In this document: positions 8,598 through 17,617 of the stretch, piece by piece | Numbering within the stretch: the first letter of the stretch is position 1 | Layout: every line of letters begins with the position of its first letter | Source of the DNA: Oscillospiraceae bacterium | Lineage (GTDB): Bacteria; Bacillota; Clostridia; Oscillospirales; Acutalibacteraceae | Direction of reading: 5' to 3' | Assembly: GCA_015065615.1 (NCBI GenBank) | Contig: SVPY01000007.1 | Coordinates: 32,031-96,030 of the forward strand | DNA: 64,000 nt | The notes under the pieces: model-generated | What the model saw: the letters and a program-made list of their open reading frames with translations, nothing else | What the model was told of the DNA's origin: nothing | The model's database searches: none | Position numbers and translations under genes: made by a program

Positions 8598-9587
8598 TTA
8601 TAATTTTATTACTTCGCCTGAATCCATGGATTTATTCACGGCTAAGGTAAGCTTTAAGCTTTCGAAGGCATCGAAGTAATTGGATCGGATCTGGAATCTG
8701 TCCCCTGTTTTTACGGCGTCGATAAAGGTCTTGATTTCTGCCATATAGCTATCGTGGTGAATGTCAAGCTCCTCCTGCTTGCCGCTGGAGATAATTTTAA
8801 GGCTCTTGTTCCAGCTGTATTCAATTCTGTGATTTGTAGTGATAATTTCGAAGCCCACCTTGGGTTCAGCACCTGTATAACAGCCGGAAAGAAGGTTTAA
8901 GGCTATGCCGCTACGCATTTTAATTAAAGCGGAGGAATAATCCTCAACGTCGTGCTCTGCGCCGAGGAAGTTTTCGTTTCGCTTGCCGTAAGCGTAAACG
9001 CTTTCTGCTTCACCGAAAATATAGCGCATCATATCGGCTAAGTGTGTGGTCTGCTCAACAGCCTGACCGCCTGAGCTTGCTTTTTTTCTCCACCATTCGG
9101 GGGAGGGCATAGAGCCTATCCAGTAGGCGTTTACAAGACCTGCAGGCTCGCGCTTAACCATTTCTTTCACTAAATCCAAAACGGGATTATATCTTTCCTG
9201 ATAGGCAACGGATGTGATTACGTTATTTTTATTAATTTCGTTTGCTATATCGCCGCAAATCTTCTCGGAAAGGCCGATTGGCTTTTCGATAAACATAGCT
9301 ACCTTGTTTTTAGCAAGTGCGAGCTCCAATTCGCCGTGGCAATCGGGAGTTAAGCTGATAATTGCGGCGTCCATTTTTTCTTTTGCTACCATACTGAGTG
9401 CATCCTGATAAAGTCTTGCGCGGGGTACTTTTTTACCCATTCTTTCAAGCCTTTCACGGCCGCGGTTATAGAGGGCTACTATCTGAACCCCTTCAATTTT
9501 TAAAAGATTATCTACGTGCAGGTTTGCAATACCGCCGCATCCAAAAATACCAACTCTTATTTTGCTTTTAATTTTTTTGTTTGCCAT
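8598..9587 (-). CDS. Gfo/Idh/MocA family NAD(P)-dependent oxidoreductase
   Basis: Members oxidise or epimerise sugars and related polyols with NAD(P). The N-terminal Rossmann motif VGIFGCGGIANLHV, the EKP motif (MFIEKPIG, the catalytic lysine region) and the C-terminal Gfo/Idh fold (SGGQAVEQTTHLADMMRYIF, with a conserved histidine) are all present. The length of 329 is standard. It is 6 bp downstream of the AraC-type regulator on the same strand and divergent from the GH36 gene, so it probably belongs to a sugar-catabolic locus. The substrate cannot be deduced. Confidence 0.88.
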   Translation of the reverse strand: MANKKIKSKIRVGIFGCGGIANLHVDNLLKIEGVQIVALYNRGRERLERMGKKVPRARLYQDALSMVAKEKMDAAIISLTPDCHGELELALAKNKVAMFIEKPIGLSEKICGDIANEINKNNVITSVAYQERYNPVLDLVKEMVKREPAGLVNAYWIGSMPSPEWWRKKASSGGQAVEQTTHLADMMRYIFGEAESVYAYGKRNENFLGAEHDVEDYSSALIKMRSGIALNLLSGCYTGAEPKVGFEIITTNHRIEYSWNKSLKIISSGKQEELDIHHDSYMAEIKTFIDAVKTGDRFQIRSNYFDAFESLKLTLAVNKSMDSGEVIKL

Positions 9588-9593
9588 AATTTT

Positions 9594-10445
9594 TTACCTT
9601 TCTGATTTATATAATTTTCTGTACTTGTGTGGGGTTACTCCGAAACGCTTTTTAAAAAGGGAAATAAAGTGGGAGTAATCGGGAAAGCCGCACTTTGAGG
9701 CGGTTTCCAAAACCTGACTTCCTTTTTCCAGCATATCTTTAGCGGCGGCAAGGCGCCTTGTTTCCACGTATTTATGGGGTGTGGTGCCCAAATACTGCTT
9801 GAAGTAGCGGTTTAAGCTACTGCGGCTTATGAAATATTTTTCGCTGATTTCCGTTACACTGAAGTCTTCGGAGTAGTTTTTGTCTATGTGTTTTACTATT
9901 TTTGTAAAGTTTTCGGGCATTAAGCTGGCTTCTTCAAAGGAAGAGCTGTTTTTATCCACTATGCTGAGTATGGAAAAAAGAGCAGAAAGACTTTCGGAAT
10001 CTGTAAATTTACCGTAGCCCTTATTATCGATAAGTACGTTAAGATTTTTCTTAAAAAGTTCAGCATCATCGCTATTGAGTTTAATATGGTTTCTTTCGCC
10101 GTTTTTTCTTTTATAAAAGCTTTTTAAATAGGGCAGAAAACTTTCCTCTGCGCTTATCCAGAAGCAGTAGTGCTCGTGCCTGCAATCATTTTTATAAATA
10201 CAGCGGTGGAATTCATTGGGCTTTGTGATAATAATATCGCCGCTTTCCACCATATAAAGATTATTTTCTACAGCAAAAGCAATATCTCCGCTTATATTGA
10301 AATATATTTCACAGAAGGAATGGATGTGGGCGTCCCTGCCGTTTTCGTTTTCGGCTGTATAGTTTAAATTGGAGTAATCGGCATCGGCAAAAAGTCCGCT
10401 TCCGCCCAAAATGCCTTTTAAATCGGGGGTGTATATAGGTATCAT
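9594..10445 (-). CDS. AraC-family transcriptional regulator
   Basis: The N-terminal half is a cupin-like sensing domain (DAHIHSFCEIYFNISGDIAF, then MVESGDIIITKPNEFH). The last 100 residues hold the two AraC helix-turn-helix motifs (VTEISEKYFISRSSLNRYFK and TASKCGFPDYSHFISLFKKR, followed by FGVTPHKYR). It sits between the Gfo/Idh gene, with which it is co-transcribed, and the divergent GH36 gene. It is therefore the likely sugar-responsive activator of these flanking genes. The inducer is unknown. Confidence 0.92.
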   Translation of the reverse strand: MIPIYTPDLKGILGGSGLFADADYSNLNYTAENENGRDAHIHSFCEIYFNISGDIAFAVENNLYMVESGDIIITKPNEFHRCIYKNDCRHEHYCFWISAEESFLPYLKSFYKRKNGERNHIKLNSDDAELFKKNLNVLIDNKGYGKFTDSESLSALFSILSIVDKNSSSFEEASLMPENFTKIVKHIDKNYSEDFSVTEISEKYFISRSSLNRYFKQYLGTTPHKYVETRRLAAAKDMLEKGSQVLETASKCGFPDYSHFISLFKKRFGVTPHKYRKLYKSER

Positions 10446-10578
10446 AAATTTGACTCAATTCTCATATTTTTTGGGTAAAATATCATAGATTTTTGCTTTT
10501 GTTTATGGTATAACTTTATCATAATAAATTAAACTTGTAAAGATTAATTTTGATATATAAAAGAAAAGGGGTTAAATT
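10446..10578. promoter_or_regulatory. divergent AraC/GH36 control region
   Basis: This 133-bp AT-rich gap separates the AraC-type regulator (minus) from the GH36 gene (plus). An extended -10 element, TGGTATAAC (TATAAC at 10509-10514), points toward GH36, without an obvious -35, as expected for an activator-dependent promoter. An AAAAGGGG ribosome site precedes the GH36 ATG. No clear AraC half-site repeat was found by eye. Confidence 0.4.
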
Positions 10579-12792
10579 ATGCATAAGGATCTTTTTAATA
10601 ATAATTATAAGGATATTTATCTTACGGAAGGCAGAAACGGTCAGCCTGTATTCTGCTACAGAACGGGTATGACTGTTTACGAGGAGATTTTCGATAATCA
10701 CAGATTAGTTTCAGCCGGCTGGAATAACTCCGGCACACCTTTAAACGTACTTGAAGGTATGCCTTTCAGACTTCATTTCGATGCATTTACTGAGCCTTGG
10801 GTTTTTGAGGTGGAAGTAAACGGCGAATGCCTTGACTATGATTGGGAGTACCTTGGCTTTGAGAAAAGAGAAGAGTACATTGAAACAACGGATACAAAAG
10901 TTTTACACGGTATAATAACTTTAACAAACAGAATTTATCCCTTGGAAGTAGAAGTACACACGGTTCTTTCCGGTAGTGCTGTGTTTACAAGATATATCAC
11001 TTTAAAAAATAATTCTTCTGAAAAAATGAAGATAAATAAGCTTGTTCCTATGTCCGGCGGTATGGAGATAACCTACGACTGGGATCAGTTTGTTGATAGT
11101 GAGAATGATAAGAGCAAAGTATATTCCATAGGATACATGGATACCGACAAGCAGTGCGCCGAGGGTGCTTTCCGCTGGCATGATATGCCTTCAGCAGGTA
11201 CTAACCTTTACGGCAGATACCGCGGAAACAGGTTCCTTTACCCGATGTTTATGATAAGAAATAACGTATTAGGCCATATTTATTTTGCTCAGATGGCTTT
11301 TACAGGCGGATTTGAGTTTAATCTGAATTTGAATGCAGGCCAGGAAACTAACGGCATTGATATAAGAGGCGACAGAGCAGATGCTAAGCTTGATTTCAAA
11401 ATGGCTGTGGCAGGCCCTGCACCCTTGCTTGTGCTTGAAGCAGGTGAAAAATTTAAGTCTCCCGAAATTTACATAGGCAGAGTTCAGGGTGACCTTGACG
11501 ATGCTGTTAATATGATGCATAAGCACGTAAGAAAGTGTGTATTCACACTTCCTGAGCCTAAAGAAAATATTGCTACTGTAGGCGCAGGTATAGGCCCCGA
11601 AAGAGCTATGACTCCCGAAGCTATTTTCCACACAATGGACACAGCTATAATGGTTGGTGCCGAGAGCTGCATTATTGATGCAGGCTGGAATTGCAAGGCT
11701 GGCAAGGAATGCGACTGGTATAAAAAGGCAGGCGACTGGACACCCGACCCAATTAAACACGGCGACAACTTTAAGTCTATTCGTGAAAGATGCCATAAAA
11801 ATGGCCTTAAATTCGGTATGTGGATGGAGGTCGAAAGAATATCAGGCGGTGCTGAAGTTGGTGCAAATCATCCTGAATGGTTCCAGAGTAAATACTTAGG
11901 CGATGAAAAGAGCGAAGTTATAGATATGACTAATCCCGAAGCTGCTGCATGGGTGGAGTCACAAATAGAAAAACTTATTAATGAATACGGTATAGACCTT
12001 TTCCGACTTGATTTTAATGTAGATTACAGAGCTTCCATTTGCAAAAATGACCGCGGCGGTATAAAAGAATGTAATTACCTGCGCTATTATAAGGCTCTTT
12101 ACGGGATGTTTGAGAATTTAAGAAAGAAGTACCCAAGCGTTATTTTCGAAAACTGTGCATCGGGCGGCGGCAGATGCGACCTTGGTATGGTAAGAAACTT
12201 CACTCACACCTGGGTTTCCGATTATCAGATAATGCCTAAGGGCTATATGATAACAAACGGTATGACTATGGTTATACCTCCCGAGCGAGTGGATAGACTT
12301 GTAGCAGGTATGAACGGCCATTTAAGAGGCTCACTTGATATGACTGTAAGGCAGACCTTAATGGCAAAGCCTACTACAAATACCTATAATCCTATGGGCA
12401 GCAATATGAACCCTCAGGAAATTGAGTTCGTTCGCCACAGCTTTGATATTTACAAAAGCTTTATAAGACCTTATATGACTGACGGACTTATCTTCCACCA
12501 CACGCCTGAGTGTTTTGGACATCAGCCTAAAGGCGTTGGCATAATTGAAAGAAGCAGTAATGACGGCACTAAGGGTGTTATAGGTGTATTTAACTTAGCA
12601 AGCGTTAAGGATGAATACGTTGTGGTATATCCTAAGGGTCTTGATGAAGGCAAAACTTATGAAGTTACTTTTGATAACAAGAGAACTACTGCAAAAGTAA
12701 GCGGATTTACACTTGTTAACGATGGTATAAGAGTGAGAAACAGTGTTTCTTTTTCTAGTGAACTTATCCTTTATAAAGCGATTGAAGAATAA
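10579..12792 (+). CDS. alpha-galactosidase, GH36
   Basis: The 737-residue length and the order of N-terminal beta-sandwich, (beta/alpha)8 barrel and C-terminal beta domain fit GH36, which removes alpha-1,6-galactose from raffinose-type sugars and galactomannan fragments. The catalytic nucleophile is Asp478 in FRLDFN, and the acid/base is Asp548 in WVSDYQ. These are the positions expected for the family. Other hallmarks are GWNCKAG..CDWYKKAGDW, FGMWMEVERISGGAEV, and ENCASGGGRCDLGM with its conserved cysteine. No signal peptide is present, so it acts on imported sugar. It is probably controlled by the divergent AraC regulator. Confidence 0.92.
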   Translation: MHKDLFNNNYKDIYLTEGRNGQPVFCYRTGMTVYEEIFDNHRLVSAGWNNSGTPLNVLEGMPFRLHFDAFTEPWVFEVEVNGECLDYDWEYLGFEKREEYIETTDTKVLHGIITLTNRIYPLEVEVHTVLSGSAVFTRYITLKNNSSEKMKINKLVPMSGGMEITYDWDQFVDSENDKSKVYSIGYMDTDKQCAEGAFRWHDMPSAGTNLYGRYRGNRFLYPMFMIRNNVLGHIYFAQMAFTGGFEFNLNLNAGQETNGIDIRGDRADAKLDFKMAVAGPAPLLVLEAGEKFKSPEIYIGRVQGDLDDAVNMMHKHVRKCVFTLPEPKENIATVGAGIGPERAMTPEAIFHTMDTAIMVGAESCIIDAGWNCKAGKECDWYKKAGDWTPDPIKHGDNFKSIRERCHKNGLKFGMWMEVERISGGAEVGANHPEWFQSKYLGDEKSEVIDMTNPEAAAWVESQIEKLINEYGIDLFRLDFNVDYRASICKNDRGGIKECNYLRYYKALYGMFENLRKKYPSVIFENCASGGGRCDLGMVRNFTHTWVSDYQIMPKGYMITNGMTMVIPPERVDRLVAGMNGHLRGSLDMTVRQTLMAKPTTNTYNPMGSNMNPQEIEFVRHSFDIYKSFIRPYMTDGLIFHHTPECFGHQPKGVGIIERSSNDGTKGVIGVFNLASVKDEYVVVYPKGLDEGKTYEVTFDNKRTTAKVSGFTLVNDGIRVRNSVSFSSELILYKAIEE

Positions 12793-12798
12793 AATAAA

Positions 12799-12832
12799 TC
12801 CGCAGGCTCAAAAATGAGTCTGCGGAATTTTT
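12799..12832. terminator. bidirectional terminator between GH36 and the trans-sulfuration gene
   Basis: TCCGCAGGCTCA pairs with TGAGTCTGCGGA with one mismatch over a 4-nt A loop, followed by ATTTTTTTA. The genes on both sides converge on it. Confidence 0.85.
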
Positions 12833-14007
12833 TAGTCGGGTAAAACCTCAAGGGCTTGACTTAAATCATTTATAAGGGTGTCGATGTCCTCTAAGCCGAC
12901 GTGTATTCTGACAAGCCTTTCAGGCTGACCGTATTCCTTTTGGATGGGGTTAGCACCTGATAAAGCGACCAAGCTTTCAAAACCGCCCCAGCTGACGCCG
13001 TTCTGGAAATAATGAAGCTTATTTACGAAATTGCGGGCATCCTGCCAGGTGCCCTTGGGCTCGAAGCTGAGTAAGCCGTTGGTGCCTGATAAATATTTTG
13101 CGAACATCTCTTTTTGCTCGAAGGTATCGCTGCCGGGGTAGAAGACCTTTTTGACCTTTGGGTGGTTTTCAAGGAATTTTGCAACCTTCATACCGTTTTC
13201 GCCGTGCTGCTTAAGGCGCATGGGAAGAGTTCTTATGCCTCTTATAAGAAGCCAGGCGGCGTGAGGGTCCATACAACCGCCAAACCAGGTTCTTTCTCTG
13301 TCCTGAATGCTCTGGATTATTTCCTTTCTTGCAGCAATAGCACCTGCAACAATGTCGCTGTGACCGCCAAGATACTTTGAGCAGGTGTGGCAGCTGATGT
13401 CAATACCGTATTTCAAAGGCTGCTGGTGAAGGGGTGTGGCGTAGGTATTGTCTATAATGGTGCCGATTCCCTTTTCTTTAGCTATTTTTGCCACGGCTTC
13501 AAGGTCTTGTATTTTAAATACCATGGTTGAAGGACTTTCAAGATATATAAGTGTTGTGTTTTCCTTTATTGCGTTTTCGATTTCCTTGGGGTCATCACCG
13601 CCCACAAAGGTATACTCAACACCGAATTTATCAGGTAGATAATCCCTTACTATGCTTAAAACGTTACTGTATGATGAGGCTGCCAGAATAATATGGCAGT
13701 CTTTTTTTACAAAGTACATTATAGCGGCGCTTATGGCAGCCATACCAGAGGAGAAGCAGAGGGCGCCGTCAGCTCCTTCCAAAGCAGCTATTTTTCTTTC
13801 GGCGATGTCTACTGTAGGGTTGGAGGTTCTTGAGTAGCCGTAGCCATGTGCTGTAACACCGTTACACTCTGTGGGACTTACAAAAAGTGAATTCTGAAAT
13901 ATGGGCGGAACAATAGCTCCGCTGAATTTTCCGTACTCGTCACCTAAGTGAGTACAAATGTCAAGGACATTTGCGTATTTTTTATCTTCTTCAGTTAAGA
14001 AAGCCAT
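12832..14007 (-). CDS. PLP-dependent trans-sulfuration enzyme (cystathionine gamma-synthase/lyase family)
   Basis: This is the Cys/Met-metabolism PLP fold. The substrate loop YGYSRTSNPTVDIAERKIAAL and the PLP-phosphate-binding FSSGMAAISAAI are visible. The Schiff-base lysine lies in SCHTCSKYLGGHSDIVAG and the aspartate in IIDNTYATP. The family includes cystathionine gamma-synthase, cystathionine beta/gamma-lyase, O-acetylhomoserine sulfhydrylase and methionine gamma-lyase, and sequence alone does not separate them safely. The frame extends to a GTG at 14016, but the AGGTGA ribosome site overlaps that codon. The ATG at 14007 (MAFLTEED) is therefore the better start. Confidence 0.88.
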   Translation of the reverse strand: MAFLTEEDKKYANVLDICTHLGDEYGKFSGAIVPPIFQNSLFVSPTECNGVTAHGYGYSRTSNPTVDIAERKIAALEGADGALCFSSGMAAISAAIMYFVKKDCHIILAASSYSNVLSIVRDYLPDKFGVEYTFVGGDDPKEIENAIKENTTLIYLESPSTMVFKIQDLEAVAKIAKEKGIGTIIDNTYATPLHQQPLKYGIDISCHTCSKYLGGHSDIVAGAIAARKEIIQSIQDRERTWFGGCMDPHAAWLLIRGIRTLPMRLKQHGENGMKVAKFLENHPKVKKVFYPGSDTFEQKEMFAKYLSGTNGLLSFEPKGTWQDARNFVNKLHYFQNGVSWGGFESLVALSGANPIQKEYGQPERLVRIHVGLEDIDTLINDLSQALEVLPD

Positions 14008-14108
14008 ATTAATCACCTGACTTAATTGTTTTTCGGCATTATTCTGCCGTTTTCTTTATACTACCACTTTGATTTTTAAAAGTAAATGAACTTTTTTAAG
14101 CTGTTTTA

Positions 14109-14137
14109 TTGACAGCGAGATTAAAATAGTATATAAT
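14109..14137 (+). promoter_or_regulatory. consensus sigma-A promoter of the SOS operon
   Basis: TTGACA (14109-14114) and TATAAT (14132-14137), both perfect, are separated by 17 bp. Such a strong promoter would be constitutive unless repressed, and two LexA-type boxes lie immediately downstream of the -10. Confidence 0.85.
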
Positions 14138-14139
14138 CA

Positions 14140-14164
14140 GAACAAAAGTTCGGAACATTTGTTC
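14140..14164 (+). promoter_or_regulatory. tandem LexA (SOS) boxes
   Basis: GAACAAAAGTTC (14140-14151) and GAACATTTGTTC (14153-14164) both match the Gram-positive LexA/DinR core GAAC-N4-GTTC. Their centres are 13 bp apart, and both cover the transcription start region just after the -10. Repression by LexA and induction on DNA damage follow from the known role of this site. Confidence 0.85.
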
Positions 14165-14188
14165 GATATAATTTAGAGAGGTGAGCCC

Positions 14189-15376
14189 GTGTACAGACAA
14201 GGAAGAGTGATACTTCACTGCGATATGAATAATTACTTTGCTACGGTAGAGGAAAAGTACGAACCGAAGCTTAAAAATATTCCCTTTGCCGTATGCGGCG
14301 ACCCGCAGATGCGCCACAGCATAGTGATGGCTAAAAATTCCCTTGCAAAAAAGTACGGGGTCATTTCGGGTATAAGCTTCAGTCAGGCAAAAAAGCTGTG
14401 CCCGAATTTACAGTATATAAAGGCGGATTACGGTAAATATTTATCGGAGACCAAGGCGGCAAGAGAAATTTATAAAAAGTATACCGATAAAATTATCCCT
14501 TACGGACTTGACGAAGCGTGGCTTGATATGACGGATACGGGCGCGGATATAGATGAAGCAAAGCAGATAGCGGATATAATCAGGTATGAAATCTACTACA
14601 GCCGTGAGCTTTCGGCTTCGGTGGGAATAGGAGATAATTTGATATTTGCAAAGCTCGGCAGCGACTATAAAAAGCCCAACGCCACCACTCTTATTACAAG
14701 GAATAATTATAAGGAGCTGGTGTGGCCTTTGCCTGCCAAGGATTTATTGTTTGTGGGCGAGAGAAGAAACAAGCTGCTTGCGGGATTCGGCATAAATACA
14801 ATAGGCGATATCGCTTTAGCTGAGGAAAAAATGCTTAAAAGGCTGCTGGGCAAGGTGGGCGGTGATTTAAAATCCTTTGCAAACGGGGACGACAGAAGTT
14901 TTCACCCCGAAAACGATACAGTTAAAAGTGTGGGAAATACCATCACTGCGCCTAAGGATATAGAAAATACTGCCGATGCGCTGGCTTTAATTTATCTGCT
15001 TTCAAATGCCGTGGCAATCAGGCTTAAAAAACACGCTCTTGCCGCCTTGACGGTAAGCGTGATTTTTAAAGATAATAAGTTTATAGGTTTTACAAGAAGC
15101 TTTACTTCGAAAATACCCGTGAGCAGCGGCGAAGAGATTTTTATAACAGCAAAAGAACTGCTTTTAAAGCATTATAAATGGGAATGCTCTTTAAGGTCGC
15201 TGGGTATAAGGGCGGAAAATTTGATAGATAATAAATTTACTCAGCTTTCATTTTTTGCTAACGACAGCGAGAGTGAAATATACCTTTCAAAGGAGATGGA
15301 GCTTGCGGTAAATCAGCTTAAATACAGGGTAGGGGAATTAAGTTTGGAAAAAACATCGATGATAGGAGAATACTGA
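14189..15376 (+). CDS. dinB: Y-family translesion DNA polymerase (Pol IV/UmuC type)
   Basis: The palm motif ILHCDMNNYFATVEEKYEP carries the first metal-binding aspartate. PYGLDEAWLDMTD carries the catalytic Asp-Glu pair, and SASVGIGDNLIFAKLGSDYK followed by KPNATTLI is the usual polymerase signature. Helix-hairpin-helix (LLAGFGINTIGDIALA) and little-finger domains follow, giving 395 residues. It copies past DNA lesions with low fidelity. The start is GTG, supported by AGAGAGGTG 5-8 nt upstream. Transcription is from the LexA-box promoter, and the SRAP gene starts 2 bp after the stop. Confidence 0.9.
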   Translation: MYRQGRVILHCDMNNYFATVEEKYEPKLKNIPFAVCGDPQMRHSIVMAKNSLAKKYGVISGISFSQAKKLCPNLQYIKADYGKYLSETKAAREIYKKYTDKIIPYGLDEAWLDMTDTGADIDEAKQIADIIRYEIYYSRELSASVGIGDNLIFAKLGSDYKKPNATTLITRNNYKELVWPLPAKDLLFVGERRNKLLAGFGINTIGDIALAEEKMLKRLLGKVGGDLKSFANGDDRSFHPENDTVKSVGNTITAPKDIENTADALALIYLLSNAVAIRLKKHALAALTVSVIFKDNKFIGFTRSFTSKIPVSSGEEIFITAKELLLKHYKWECSLRSLGIRAENLIDNKFTQLSFFANDSESEIYLSKEMELAVNQLKYRVGELSLEKTSMIGEY

Positions 15377-15378
15377 TT

Positions 15379-16011
15379 ATGTGCGGAAGATATACGGTAC
15401 TTACGGAAGATGAAATTATAAAGATACGGCAGATTTTAAGGGATATTTCCCTTGGGTTGGTTCGCGACGAAATAGGAAAAAATGCTGTAGATGAGGGCGG
15501 CAAAAAAGAGGTGTTCCCCACAAATACCGCTCCCGTAATTACGAGAGACAAATTAGGTGTGAATTTTGAGAATATAAAATGGGGCTTCAAAAAATGGCAG
15601 GACGGCGGTGTCATTATAAACGCAAGGGCAGAGACCTTAAAAGAAAAAGTTATGTTTGCAAAGCACCTTTTTACGGGCAGGTGCGTTGTGCCTGCAGGTG
15701 AATTTTTCGAGTGGGAAAGGATTGGCGGAAAAAAGAAAAAGTACTACGCAAAGGATAGGGGCGGAAACCTTCTTTTTATGGCAGGCTTATACAGAAACGT
15801 CAGGGATAATGAGTCAGTAAGCGGCTATAGCCGTGAATTTGTTATAATTACAAAGAATTCAGTAACCGAAATAAACAAGATTCACAGCCGTATGCCTGTT
15901 CTTTTGCGAGTGGATCAGATTGAACCGTGGCTTAACGGAAAAATGAGTCCCGAGGAACTGGTGAGTTCTTACTATGAAGTAGAAATAGCTCCCTGTGAGG
16001 ATGAAAAGTAA
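15379..16011 (+). CDS. SRAP (YedK/HMCES-type) abasic-site DNA-protein crosslinking protein
   Basis: SRAP proteins use Cys2, exposed after removal of Met1, to bond covalently to abasic sites in single-stranded DNA. The start MCGRYTVLTEDE gives this Cys2. Other family residues are in NTAPVI, INARAETLKEK, GRCVVPAGEFFEWE (catalytic Glu) and IHSRMPVLL (catalytic His). At 210 residues the length is typical. It is co-transcribed with the Y-family polymerase behind LexA boxes, so abasic-site protection and lesion bypass are induced together. Confidence 0.92.
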   Translation: MCGRYTVLTEDEIIKIRQILRDISLGLVRDEIGKNAVDEGGKKEVFPTNTAPVITRDKLGVNFENIKWGFKKWQDGGVIINARAETLKEKVMFAKHLFTGRCVVPAGEFFEWERIGGKKKKYYAKDRGGNLLFMAGLYRNVRDNESVSGYSREFVIITKNSVTEINKIHSRMPVLLRVDQIEPWLNGKMSPEELVSSYYEVEIAPCEDEK

Positions 16012-16020
16012 GATATTTTA

Positions 16021-16049
16021 TTGCTAACGATTTCTCCTTATGCTATAAT
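16021..16049 (+). promoter_or_regulatory. promoter of the TIM-barrel/six-hairpin glycosidase pair
   Basis: TTGCTA and TATAAT are separated by 17 bp. Downstream, TTACTT and AAGTAA form an inverted repeat around 16065-16090, a possible operator. The following ATG has an AAAAGGTGAT ribosome site. Confidence 0.65.
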
Positions 16050-16103
16050 GAAAATATCTGATAAATTACTTTGTTAACTAATTAAGTAAGAAAAGGTGAT
16101 ATT

Positions 16104-17615
16104 ATGGCTAAGTTGTTTGCAAATATCGATACTAACGATTACGGTGACAGATTTTTAAATGACCTGACTGATAAGAAAAATAACCTTATAAAAGAGGACC
16201 TTTATCCTTTTGTGGATCAGTACGCAGGTAAAAGCGTAACGGATTTGCTTATTTGCTTAACCTGCCAGTATTCAATTCCTGAAAGCAAGGTTTTAAGTGA
16301 CTCAATATATAAATATAAAGAGGAAATTGAGAACGGTATTCCAGTAAATTATAAAGAACGTTTCCGCGGAATTTATAAAATGTATAAAGAGTATGGTATT
16401 GATCCCATTGAGGTGTGGCTTGAAAGATGCAGGGATGTTAATTTAACTCCTTGGGTAACACTTCGAATGAACGACTGCCACTGCCCTGAGCTTGACACTT
16501 GCTTCTTGCGCCCCGAATTTTTCTATGAAGCTAAGAAAAACGGATGGATGATAGGCGAAAAATACGGATATTTCAGAAACTGCCTTGATTATGCGGCGGA
16601 AGAAGTAAGAAATTTGTGGCTTAATTACATTGACGAGCAGCTTTATAAATATGACGTGGATGGCTTAGAGCTTGACTTCCAGCGCGAAATTCACTGCTTT
16701 GACTATATAAATCAGCCTGAGTGCTATAAGATAATGAATGATTTTATAAGAAAAGTAAAGGGGATAGTTACAAAGCACGAAGAAATTAAAGGTCATAAAA
16801 TTATGCTGGGCGTAAGGCTTATGCGCGATATTGAGCAGAATAAAGCTTACGGCTTCGATGCAGTTACATGGGATAAAGAAAAGTTAGTGGATATGATAGT
16901 TGTTACTCCCCGATGGGAAACTAACGACAGCGATATGCCCATTAAAGCTTGGAAAGAAACCTTAAAAAATACCGAAATTTATGCAGGTATGGAAACTTTA
17001 ATAAAAAGTTGCGATAAACGAGGCCATGCAACAGCGGACTCTATAAGGGGATACTCTAACCGTTATCTTTCCGACGGTGCCGACGGAATGTATTTATTTA
17101 ACTATTATCCGCTTCCCGACAGCGATTCAGAGGGCGAGAAGATTAGAAAAGCAAGAAGTATGGATATTTTTGCTACCTGCGGTAATTTAGATGACGTACG
17201 CTCAAAAGCGATGCGTTATATCGTAACAAAGCAGGATATGGTGCCGGAAGGTTATAAAGGGTATAAGCCTTTGCCCATTTTATTAAATGGTGAAGAACAG
17301 AATATTAGAGTAAACGTAGGCGAATTGCCTGCCGAAAAGAAAGTTAAGTTATTTATAGGTATCGAGGGAACAGAAGCTTTTGAGACGGAAGTTAAAGTTT
17401 TTGGCAATAAACTGAATTTAACCCGTGAAAACCCGAAGCCTGCCGATATGCAGGAAATTGTTACTGAAGGGGAAATCGTTTGCGAATGCGGATATATTTC
17501 AAACGGCACTCTTACTTACTCTGCTATGGTGGAAACCTTAACAAGCGGCGAATACGAAATAAGTTTTTCAGGCAATAAAGGTAAAATTACCTATATCGAA
17601 TTTTATATAGAATAA
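16104..17615 (+). CDS. TIM-barrel glycoside hydrolase-like protein, family not recognised
   Basis: Strand-like segments ending in acidic or polar residues (LTPWVTLRMNDCHC, YDVDGLELDFQREIHCF, KIMLGVRLMRD, LVDMIVVTPRWETN, EIYAGMETL, GADGMYLFNYYP) indicate a (beta/alpha)8 barrel like that of GHL-type hypothetical glycosidases. The conserved-looking Asp and Glu in DGLELDFQRE are plausible catalytic groups. A small beta domain follows from about residue 400. There is no signal peptide. The next gene starts 2 bp after the stop, so the two enzymes probably act on the same sugar. Confidence 0.6.
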   Translation: MAKLFANIDTNDYGDRFLNDLTDKKNNLIKEDLYPFVDQYAGKSVTDLLICLTCQYSIPESKVLSDSIYKYKEEIENGIPVNYKERFRGIYKMYKEYGIDPIEVWLERCRDVNLTPWVTLRMNDCHCPELDTCFLRPEFFYEAKKNGWMIGEKYGYFRNCLDYAAEEVRNLWLNYIDEQLYKYDVDGLELDFQREIHCFDYINQPECYKIMNDFIRKVKGIVTKHEEIKGHKIMLGVRLMRDIEQNKAYGFDAVTWDKEKLVDMIVVTPRWETNDSDMPIKAWKETLKNTEIYAGMETLIKSCDKRGHATADSIRGYSNRYLSDGADGMYLFNYYPLPDSDSEGEKIRKARSMDIFATCGNLDDVRSKAMRYIVTKQDMVPEGYKGYKPLPILLNGEEQNIRVNVGELPAEKKVKLFIGIEGTEAFETEVKVFGNKLNLTRENPKPADMQEIVTEGEIVCECGYISNGTLTYSAMVETLTSGEYEISFSGNKGKITYIEFYIE

Positions 17616-17617
17616 TT

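Noticed and set aside
14140..14164. Reading the two GAAC-N4-GTTC boxes as the operator of the divergent trans-sulfuration gene
   Set aside because: They sit directly behind the -10 of the perfect promoter pointing at the polymerase gene and more than 120 bp from the other gene.
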